The notes below the pieces were generated by a model. The model saw only the letters and a list, made by a program, of their open reading frames with translations, was not told where the DNA came from and did not search any database. Both the position numbers and the translations under genes were made by a program. Positions 1 through 6,957 of a DNA stretch of 64,000 nucleotides are shown piece by piece. Within the stretch, counting starts at the first letter, position 1, and every line of letters starts with the position of its first letter. Source of the stretch: Sphingomicrobium sp. (GTDB lineage: Bacteria; Pseudomonadota; Alphaproteobacteria; Sphingomonadales; Sphingomonadaceae); assembly GCA_036563485.1 (NCBI GenBank), contig DATCMI010000001.1, positions 248,001-312,000 of the forward strand, given 5' to 3'.

Positions 1-1
1 A

Positions 2-151
2 ATCAACGCCAACCCCCGTGACACCGCCGACTGGCCTGACGGAGTCTGGACGCTGCCGCCCTCGCTGCGGCTGAAGGACAAGGACCGCGAGCGCTACCTG
101 GCAGTCGGCGAAAGCGACCGCATGACGCTGAAGTTCGTCAAGCCGCGCTGA
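2..151 (+). CDS. C-terminal end of a class I SAM-dependent methyltransferase (COG4798-like), partial
   Basis: Only the last 49 codons are inside the window; the gene begins upstream. The visible tail contains GVWTLPPSLRL, then a charged stretch and the ending GESDRMTLKFVKPR. This resembles the C-terminus of the COG4798 'predicted methyltransferase' proteins common in Sphingomonas and Caulobacter, which are usually exported and of unknown substrate. The SAM-binding domain is not visible, so the call rests on tail similarity alone. The gap to the next gene is about 70 bases and shows no clear terminator. Confidence 0.5.
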   Translation: MNANPRDTADWPDGVWTLPPSLRLKDKDRERYLAVGESDRMTLKFVKPR

Positions 152-223
152 CGGTCGGCGGCGAGCCGCAATTTAGGCTCTTTGTAGAACGGAACTGCGC
201 TCGTGCGGGGGCATTTCGCCTGC

Positions 224-1294
224 ATGAGCAGTGGGCAGAAGATCGGCGTCCTCACCTTTCACAAGTGCATCAACTACGGCTCCTACTGGCAGGCGCGCTG
301 CCTCGCAGAAGGCCTGCGCGCGCGAGGCCATGACGTCGAACTTCTCGATCACGACTGCGAAGCGGTGCGCCGCGCCGAGATCCGCTGTGCGCTTCAGCCG
401 ACCCTGCCTGAGCGGACGCCGCGCGACCAAGTGAAGGCCTATGCCGCCAAGACGCGGCGGTTCGTGCGCGCCATATCCGGCCTCCCGCTGTCGAAAAGCT
501 TCCCGCTTCACCAGCCGGAACGCGCCGGCGAATATGATGCAATCGTGGTCGGCAGCGACGAGGTCTGGAACTTCCGCCACCCCTGGTACGGCAGCAAGCC
601 ACTGTTCTTCGGCGAAGGGGTGAAGGCGAAACGCTTGCTTTCCTACGCCGCAAGCTTCGGCAACCACAGCGCCTGGGACGGAATCGATCCGGGCTGGGCC
701 CGCAAGCTCGACCGCTTTTCCGCGATTTCCGTCCGCGACAGCAACAGCTGGCACCTTGTCCGCAACGGCACGCAACGCGAACCGGACATGGTTCTCGATC
801 CGGTCCTGCAATTCTCAAGCGCGCTGCCCGCGCATTCCGCCGATGAAGGGGAACCCTACGCGCTCGTCTACGGCCACGGCTTCCCCGACTGGCTGAAGCA
901 CAAGGTGCGCCAATGGGCCGACGACCGCGGCATTCGCCTGATCAGCGTCGGCTATTCCAATGAGTTCGCCGACGAACAGCGCATCGACGCGGACCCCCAC
1001 GAGTTCGCGCGGCTGATGGCGGGATCGTCCGCGGTCATCACCAACTTCTTCCACGGCTGCGTCTTCGCTTTGGTCAACGGCAAGCCCTGGGCATCCGCCC
1101 CGAGCGATTACCGATCGATCAAGATTCCCGACCTCGCATCGAGCCTCGGCGCCGAGCACCGGCTGATCGACCAGGAAACCTCCGCGACCAAGCTCGCCGA
1201 TCTCCTCGAGATGCCGGTCATTCCCGCGGTCGTCGCAAACATCCAGCAAGCCCGCGCCCGCTCCAACGCTTTCCTCGATGCGGCACTTTCCTGA
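224..1294 (+). CDS. Polysaccharide pyruvyl transferase family protein
   Basis: Predicted to transfer a pyruvyl (ketal) group from phosphoenolpyruvate to a sugar of a surface polysaccharide, in the cytoplasm. The 356-residue protein opens with GVLTFHKCINYGSYWQ, typical of the family. It has a VGSDEVWNF motif near residue 108 and ITNFFHGCVFALVNGKPW near residue 272, which match the conserved GSDxVW and xxxRxHG-like regions of pyruvyl transferases. I chose the ATG at 224; a GTG at 203 would add seven residues. Its 3' end overlaps the next gene by 17 bases, so the two are probably translated together. The donor and the acceptor sugar cannot be told from sequence. Confidence 0.8.
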   Translation: MSSGQKIGVLTFHKCINYGSYWQARCLAEGLRARGHDVELLDHDCEAVRRAEIRCALQPTLPERTPRDQVKAYAAKTRRFVRAISGLPLSKSFPLHQPERAGEYDAIVVGSDEVWNFRHPWYGSKPLFFGEGVKAKRLLSYAASFGNHSAWDGIDPGWARKLDRFSAISVRDSNSWHLVRNGTQREPDMVLDPVLQFSSALPAHSADEGEPYALVYGHGFPDWLKHKVRQWADDRGIRLISVGYSNEFADEQRIDADPHEFARLMAGSSAVITNFFHGCVFALVNGKPWASAPSDYRSIKIPDLASSLGAEHRLIDQETSATKLADLLEMPVIPAVVANIQQARARSNAFLDAALS

Positions 1295-2675
1295 GCCGCG
1301 GCCGGACGGGGCCAACCGCCTCGTCAGCCCGGACGAGATCGTCCGGTCGGGTCTCTGCATCGGCTGCGGCAGCTGCGCGGCGACGCAAGGCGGCGCGATG
1401 CAATGGGACCGCGACGGCTTCTTGAAGCCGCAGCTGCCCTCGCCTCGCGAACCGTCCGAAACCTTCTCGCATCAATGCCCCTTCTCGCCCGCTGCGGCCA
1501 ATGAAGACCAGATCGCCGGCGAGCGCTTCCCCGCTCCTGCAGAAATCGATCCACGCATCGGCCGCTTCGTCGCCGCTTATGTCGGTCATGCCGTCGAGGA
1601 CCCGTTCCGCCGCAACGGCAGCTCCGGTGGCCTGACCAGCTGGGTTGCCGCCGAGCTTCTGCGCAGCGGCGCGGTGGACGGCGTTGCGCACGTCGCGCCA
1701 ACCGATCCTGCGAACGAAGGCTTCTTCGCCTACCGCATCTCGCGGAACCTCGAAGACCTCAGCCGGGGCGCGAAGTCGCGCTACTATCCGGTCGAACTAT
1801 CCTCGGTGCTGCGCGAAATCCGCGACACGCCGGGACGCTACGCCGTGGTCGGCGTCCCCTGCTTCATCAAGGCGATCCACTTGCTTCGCCGCCTCGACCC
1901 GGTAATTCGCGAGCGCGTCACGCATACGCTTGGGCTGTTCTGCGGCCACCAGAAGAGCGCGGCGATGGTCGAAAGCTTCGCCTGGCAGCTCGGCACGGAA
2001 GTGCAACGCGTCCGCGCGCTCGATTACCGGATCAAGGACGAAAGCCGCCCTGCCAATTGGTATCGCGCGCACCTCGAGCTGGACGATGGCGGCGTGGCCG
2101 AACAGGATTGGTGGCACTTAGCGGACGGCGATTGGGGCGCCGGTTTCTTCCAAAACCCGGCATGCAATTGGTGCGACGACGTCGTCGGCGAAACTGCGGA
2201 CGTCAGCTTCGGTGACGCTTGGGTCCAGCCTTATTCGTCGGACGGGCGCGGCACCAATGTCATGATCGTGCGCTCCGCCGAAGTCGCCGAGTTGGTCGAT
2301 GCCGCGCGACTCGACGGGCGTCTCCAGCTCGAACCCGTAAACGCGGATTTCATCGCCGGGACGCAAGCGGCCGGCCTGCGCCACCGGCGCGACGGGCTGG
2401 CCTACCGCCTGACCTGGCGCAAGCGCGGCATCAAGCCGCCAAAACGCGTCGCGCCCAGCGCCGACCTGCCGCTCCGGCGCAAGCTGGTTTACCGCCTCCG
2501 CTTCGCGATCGCAGCGCGCAGCCACCAGATGCTGCGCCTTGCCCGCCGCCTCGGCCGCCCGGGCCTGTATACCCGCTGGGCGCGGGCATCGCTGCACCTT
2601 TACCAGTCGGTGACCTGGTCGCAAGGTCGGCTGGGCAAGTTGCTCGATCGCATCCTGCCGCAACCGGAGCGCTGA
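1278..2675 (+). CDS. Coenzyme F420 hydrogenase/dehydrogenase beta-subunit (FrhB) family iron-sulfur protein
   Basis: The 465-residue protein has an N-terminal ferredoxin-like cysteine cluster (C27, C30 and C33 in LCIGCGSC), then the FrhB signatures GVPCF (near residue 192) and LGLFCGHQK. A second cysteine pair lies in NPACNWCDD near residue 295, followed by SFGDAW. The family transfers electrons through Fe-S clusters and a flavin. Members beside pyruvyl transferases occur in polysaccharide gene clusters and are thought to act on a sugar or a nucleotide sugar, not on F420. It overlaps the pyruvyl transferase gene by 17 bases, which supports a shared pathway. The C-terminal 100 residues are Arg-rich. 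The exact reaction is unknown. Confidence 0.75.
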   Translation: MRHFPEPRPDGANRLVSPDEIVRSGLCIGCGSCAATQGGAMQWDRDGFLKPQLPSPREPSETFSHQCPFSPAAANEDQIAGERFPAPAEIDPRIGRFVAAYVGHAVEDPFRRNGSSGGLTSWVAAELLRSGAVDGVAHVAPTDPANEGFFAYRISRNLEDLSRGAKSRYYPVELSSVLREIRDTPGRYAVVGVPCFIKAIHLLRRLDPVIRERVTHTLGLFCGHQKSAAMVESFAWQLGTEVQRVRALDYRIKDESRPANWYRAHLELDDGGVAEQDWWHLADGDWGAGFFQNPACNWCDDVVGETADVSFGDAWVQPYSSDGRGTNVMIVRSAEVAELVDAARLDGRLQLEPVNADFIAGTQAAGLRHRRDGLAYRLTWRKRGIKPPKRVAPSADLPLRRKLVYRLRFAIAARSHQMLRLARRLGRPGLYTRWARASLHLYQSVTWSQGRLGKLLDRILPQPER

Positions 2676-2736
2676 CAAACGGCCATTGCGGCGAACGCTT
2701 CTTCTTGTATCGTGAGCAGCTCACGAGGAGAGCGGC

Positions 2737-3828
2737 GTGGCGAGCCTTGAACTGAAGGGCATCTCGAAATCGTTCGGCGCAACGCCGATCCTCGACCATG
2801 TCGACCTGTCGATCGACGCGCGCGAGTTCATCGCTTTCCTCGGTCCGTCGGGCTCCGGCAAATCGACGCTGCTGCGCATCATTGCCGGTCTCGAGACGGC
2901 AGACAGCGGCGAAGTCTGGCTCGAAGGCCAGCGCATCGACCAGCTTCCTCCGGGCAAGCGCGGCGTCGCGATGGTCTTCCAGCATTATGCGCTCTACCCG
3001 CACATGAGCGTGCGCGAGAACATGGCGTTCGGGCTCAAGAACGCGCGGGTCGCTCAGGACGAGATCGAGCGCCGGATCCTGGATGCGGCGCGGGTGCTCG
3101 AAATCGAACCATTGCTCGATCGCAAGCCTGCCGAGATGTCCGGAGGCCAGCGTCAACGCGTCGCCATCGGCCGCGCGCTGGTCAAGGAACCCAAGCTGTT
3201 CCTGCTCGACGAACCGCTGTCGAACCTGGACGCCGCGCTTCGCCTGCGCACCCGCGTCGAGCTTGCTCAGCTCAAACAGCGCGTGGACGCCGCCGTGATC
3301 ATGGTCACGCACGACCAGGCGGAAGCCATGACTCTCGCGGACCGCATCATCGTCATGAACGACCGTCGCATCCAGCAGGTCGGAGCGCCAATGGAAATCT
3401 ACAGCAAGCCGGCCAACACCTTCGTCGCGCAGTTCGTCGGCTCGCCGGCGATGACCCTGATCCCCGCGGCACCGAAGGCCGCTGACGGTGAGTTCGCGAC
3501 TCTCGAGCTCGGCGACGGCACGGTCGTCGACACCAAGGTGCCCCGTGCCGAACTGAAGAACGGCGACCTGCGTGTCGGGCTTCGCCCCGAGGCCGTGCGC
3601 GTTGGCGGCCGCGGCAAGGGCGTCACGAAGGCGAAGGTCGACCTTGTAGAGCGCCTCGGCGAACGCACGCTGATCTACGCCCGGCTCGGCAATGGCCAGG
3701 CCATCACCGCGGAGGACGAAGGCTATAGCCGCGTGAAGATGGGCGACGAAGTCCCACTGAAAATCGACGGCAGCGCCGCCCATGTGTTCGACGCCGACGG
3801 CAACGGCTATCACGGGACTGCCGCATGA
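2737..3828 (+). CDS. Sugar ABC transporter ATP-binding protein (MalK/UgpC type)
   Basis: ATPase of a carbohydrate importer. The 363-residue protein has Walker A GPSGSGKST at 36-44, signature MSGGQRQR near 134, Walker B LFLLDEP near 155 and the switch histidine in VTHDQAE near 190. A C-terminal TOBE/OB domain (about 235-355) is the feature that sets MalK/UgpC-type subunits apart. The GTG start is supported by GAGGAG at 2725-2730. It is the first gene of a four-gene operon in which every junction overlaps (ATPase, two permeases, binding protein). The likely cargo is an oligosaccharide; MalK-like subunits can serve more than one importer. Confidence 0.92.
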   Translation: MASLELKGISKSFGATPILDHVDLSIDAREFIAFLGPSGSGKSTLLRIIAGLETADSGEVWLEGQRIDQLPPGKRGVAMVFQHYALYPHMSVRENMAFGLKNARVAQDEIERRILDAARVLEIEPLLDRKPAEMSGGQRQRVAIGRALVKEPKLFLLDEPLSNLDAALRLRTRVELAQLKQRVDAAVIMVTHDQAEAMTLADRIIVMNDRRIQQVGAPMEIYSKPANTFVAQFVGSPAMTLIPAAPKAADGEFATLELGDGTVVDTKVPRAELKNGDLRVGLRPEAVRVGGRGKGVTKAKVDLVERLGERTLIYARLGNGQAITAEDEGYSRVKMGDEVPLKIDGSAAHVFDADGNGYHGTAA

Positions 3829-4703
3829 CCAGTGAGCGGGATTGGCGCGGCTTCCTGTTCGTCGCGCCGTTTCTGTTCCTCTATTCCGTCATCCTGATCT
3901 TCCCGCTGCTGCGCGGCATCTGGCTCAGCCTCAACCAGGTCGACCTGTTCGGCGACGGCCATTTCGTCGGCTTCGGCAATTACTTGCGGCTGCTCGAAGA
4001 CCCGATCTTCGGCCAGTCGCTGATCAACACCTTTGTCGTCACCTTGATGATCGTGCCGCCACTGACGATCATTGCCCTTGCCTTGGCGATGGCGCTCAAC
4101 CGCGCGACCAGGGGCGCGGCGATCTTCCGCGGGATCTTCTTTTCATCGGCCGTGCTGTCCGTGACCATCGTCACGCTGATCTGGCGCTTCATGCTTGCAC
4201 CAGACGCAGGTTTCCTCGGCTTCGTCGCGACGTCCGTCGGCGCGCAGCCGCTGCCGTTCCTCAGCGACGTCGACCTGGCGCTCCCCGCGATCGCGATCAC
4301 GACCATCTGGTGGTCCGTTGGCTTCCCGATGCTTCTGTTCCTCGCCGGGCTTCAGCAAATTCCGGAGGACATGTACGAGGCCGCGGCGCTCGACCAGGCG
4401 AACCGCTGGACGACCTTCTTCCGCATCACTTTGCCGTCGCTCCGCCGCACGGTCGTGCTCGTCGTGATGCTGCAGACGGCGGCCCAGCTGCAGCTGTTCG
4501 GCCAGTCTCAATTGCTGACCGCCGGCGGTCCGAGCGGCGCGTCGCGCACCGCCGTGCTGTTCCTGTTCGAAACCGCGTTTGGACGCTGGGAGCTCGGCTA
4601 TGCGAGCGCGGCGGCGGAGATCCTGTTTCTGATCATCCTTGCCGTGACTCTCACCCAATATTGGCTGACCGGCCGAGCGACGGGAGCGGCCGTTGAGCGC
4701 TGA
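3825..4703 (+). CDS. Sugar ABC transporter permease, MalF type
   Basis: First inner-membrane permease of the importer. The 292-residue protein has about six hydrophobic segments. The cytoplasmic EAA loop, EAAALDQANRWTTFFRITLP, starts near residue 184 and docks onto the ATPase. It starts with an ATGA overlap on the ATPase gene and its end overlaps the next permease by 11 bases, so the subunits are translationally coupled. It is shorter than E. coli MalF and resembles the minimal CUT1-family permeases (LacF/UgpA-like). Confidence 0.9.
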   Translation: MTSERDWRGFLFVAPFLFLYSVILIFPLLRGIWLSLNQVDLFGDGHFVGFGNYLRLLEDPIFGQSLINTFVVTLMIVPPLTIIALALAMALNRATRGAAIFRGIFFSSAVLSVTIVTLIWRFMLAPDAGFLGFVATSVGAQPLPFLSDVDLALPAIAITTIWWSVGFPMLLFLAGLQQIPEDMYEAAALDQANRWTTFFRITLPSLRRTVVLVVMLQTAAQLQLFGQSQLLTAGGPSGASRTAVLFLFETAFGRWELGYASAAAEILFLIILAVTLTQYWLTGRATGAAVER

Positions 4704-5529
4704 TGTCCGCCGCGGCCGCCTGACGCCGCTCGGCTGGGCCGGGCTGATCCTCGGCGCCATCATCATGCTCGCGCCGCTAATCTGGACGGTGCTGCTGTCG
4801 CTCAAGGCGAATGCGGATCTCGTCGGGCACAGCGAAGCGGCGCTCAAGCCGCCGTACACGCTGCAGAATTACGTCGCGATTTTCGGCAACAGCCTGACGA
4901 CGCGCTGGCTGCTCAACAGCGCCATCGTTGCGCTCGGCCAGACCGCCGGCGTGCTGATCCTTGCCAGCCTCGCGGGCTACGGCTTCTCGCGCCTCGACTT
5001 CCCGTTCCGCCGCACCCTCTTCATCTTCGTGCTCGTCGGCCTCGCAATCCCCAGCCAGGCGGTGATCCTCGTCCAGCACCAGCTGTTCGCCTGGCTTCAC
5101 CTCCACAACAGCTATCCCGGCCTCATCCTTCCAGGATTGATCGCGCCTTTCGGCGTCTTCTTCATGACCACCTATATGCGGGGCATCCCGCGCGAGCTCG
5201 ACGAAGCCGCGATGCTCGACGGCGCGTCGCGGTGGCGGATCTTCTGGAAAGTGATCCTGCCGCTGACGATCCCCGCGCAATCGACGCTCGCGGTCTTCAC
5301 CTTCCTCGGCGCCTGGAACGATTATTGGTGGCCGCTGATCAGCGCGACGCGCAGCGACATGTACACGCTCACGGTCGGTCTCGCTGCGGCGCAGATGAAC
5401 TATGCACAGACCAGCGGGCTCGGCTATTTGATGGCGCAGGCCGTGTTCGCCTCGATCCCGATCTTCATCGTCTACATCATTTTCCAGAAGCAGATCGTCC
5501 GCGCGATGGCCGGGACGGCGGTACGATGA
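4693..5529 (+). CDS. Sugar ABC transporter permease, MalG type
   Basis: Second permease of the importer, 278 residues, with six hydrophobic segments and the EAA loop DEAAMLDGASRWRIFWKVIL near residue 169. The start is a TTG at 4693 inside the end of the previous gene; no upstream ATG fits and the next in-frame ATG would cut into the first membrane segment. It ends with an ATGA overlap on the substrate-binding protein gene. With the MalF-type partner it forms the translocation channel for a saccharide. Confidence 0.9.
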   Translation: MSADVRRGRLTPLGWAGLILGAIIMLAPLIWTVLLSLKANADLVGHSEAALKPPYTLQNYVAIFGNSLTTRWLLNSAIVALGQTAGVLILASLAGYGFSRLDFPFRRTLFIFVLVGLAIPSQAVILVQHQLFAWLHLHNSYPGLILPGLIAPFGVFFMTTYMRGIPRELDEAAMLDGASRWRIFWKVILPLTIPAQSTLAVFTFLGAWNDYWWPLISATRSDMYTLTVGLAAAQMNYAQTSGLGYLMAQAVFASIPIFIVYIIFQKQIVRAMAGTAVR

Positions 5530-6833
5530 AGCGTGCACTGCTGGCCATGTTGTGCGCGCTGTCACTCGGCAGCTGCGCCAAGTCCGACGACAAGACGCAC
5601 ATCTACCTGCAGCGCTTCTTCGGCGAGTGCGGTGCCGAATATGGCGGCAGCACCGACGTCTCCAAGGCGGAGGGCGAATGCGGGATCATCACGACGATGA
5701 TCGACAAGTTCAACGCCGAGAACCCTGATGTCCGCATCGACGTCAACGTCGTTGCCTGGCCCGGCTATCCGCAGCTCACCGCCCAGGTAGCCGCGCGCGA
5801 CCCGCCCGATCTGGTGACGATGCATTCAGGCGTGATCGGCGACTATGCCACGAAGGGGCTGGTCGAACCGGTCGAACCCTATCTCGCCGCCGCCGGCATT
5901 CCTGCCGACGGCTTCACGGAAGCGGCGCGCCAGGGCGTGACGATCGGCGGCCATGTCTACGGACTTCCGTGGGACACGCACGGCGGGCTCTTTCATGTGA
6001 ACACTGCGCTGTTCGCGAAAGCCGGGCTGATGCGCGGCGGCAAGCCGATTCTTCCAACCTCGGCTGACGAGTTGATCGCGCAAGCCAAGCAGTTCCAGGA
6101 GCGGACCGGCAAGCCGTACCTGATTCAGAGCAACGTCGGCGACACCGCTTATGCCGCGCGCAACCTGTGGACCTATATGATGGCCAATGGCGCGGTGCTG
6201 TTTCCCGATGCCAAGCACACCCGCCTCAACACGCCGCTCGGCCTCAAGGTCGCGACCTTCTTCAAGCGCATCAATGACGAGCGGCTCGGCACCTTGAACA
6301 TGGATACGCCGGCGGCGATCGCCGCGTTCATCAACGGCGAAGGCGGCATTTACCCGACCGGCACGTGGATGATCGGCTCGTTCCAGAAGGAGGCCGAAAC
6401 GCCGGGGCGTCCGCTGCACAACAGCTACGCCGTATTTCCTTATCCGCGGCTGTGGGGACAGCATGTCGAGTTCGTTTCCGGCCACGCGTGGGTCGTCCCG
6501 GCGCGGGAGCGGACGCAGCGGCAGCGGGACGCGATCGCGCGTTTCTTCAAGTTCATGGCCGCGCACAATTTCGATTGGGCGCGCACGGGTCACATCCCTG
6601 CGTTCAAGGCGGTGCTTCAGGATCCGCGTTTCAAGGCGCTCCCGCACCGCAGCGACATTGCGCCGCTCGCCGACATCGGCCGTCCGCTGCCCGGCACCGT
6701 GCTGCGCCAGAATGCGATCGAGGGGATTGTCGGCGAAGAAGCGGTTGCGGGCTTCACCGGCCAGAAGCCGCTGCCCTACGCGCTGTCGCAAGCCGAAAGA
6801 CGCGTGAACCTGCTGCTGGCGCAGGCGGAGTAA
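5526..6833 (+). CDS. Sugar ABC transporter substrate-binding lipoprotein (CUT1 family)
   Basis: Periplasmic binding component of the importer. The 435-residue protein begins with a lipoprotein signal, MKRALLAMLCALSLGSC, with the lipid-anchored cysteine at C17. The mature part follows the extracellular solute-binding protein family 1 pattern: NAENPDVRIDVNVVAWPGY and DLVTMHSGV early, then FINGEGGIYPTGTWMIG near residue 280. The start ATG overlaps the stop of the upstream permease. Unusually for this family, the mature N-terminus carries two extra cysteines within an insertion (GECGAEYGG and EGECG). The neighbouring GH172/GH43 enzymes suggest an arabino- or fructo-oligosaccharide as cargo, which is inference. 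Confidence 0.88.
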   Translation: MKRALLAMLCALSLGSCAKSDDKTHIYLQRFFGECGAEYGGSTDVSKAEGECGIITTMIDKFNAENPDVRIDVNVVAWPGYPQLTAQVAARDPPDLVTMHSGVIGDYATKGLVEPVEPYLAAAGIPADGFTEAARQGVTIGGHVYGLPWDTHGGLFHVNTALFAKAGLMRGGKPILPTSADELIAQAKQFQERTGKPYLIQSNVGDTAYAARNLWTYMMANGAVLFPDAKHTRLNTPLGLKVATFFKRINDERLGTLNMDTPAAIAAFINGEGGIYPTGTWMIGSFQKEAETPGRPLHNSYAVFPYPRLWGQHVEFVSGHAWVVPARERTQRQRDAIARFFKFMAAHNFDWARTGHIPAFKAVLQDPRFKALPHRSDIAPLADIGRPLPGTVLRQNAIEGIVGEEAVAGFTGQKPLPYALSQAERRVNLLLAQAE

Positions 6834-6957
6834 TCGCACCCGTACAACATGCGTTAGTGTTGCTTCTTTGCCGCTTGTAAGTTCGCGCAACAGCGTCATA
6901 AAAACACAACACAAACCGGCTGACGTGGTCGGCATTGTCGCTGAGGGGGACTCATTT

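Noticed and set aside
1278-2675. A true F420-dependent hydrogenase
   Set aside because: No F420 biosynthesis or hydrogenase partners are nearby and the context is a surface polysaccharide gene.
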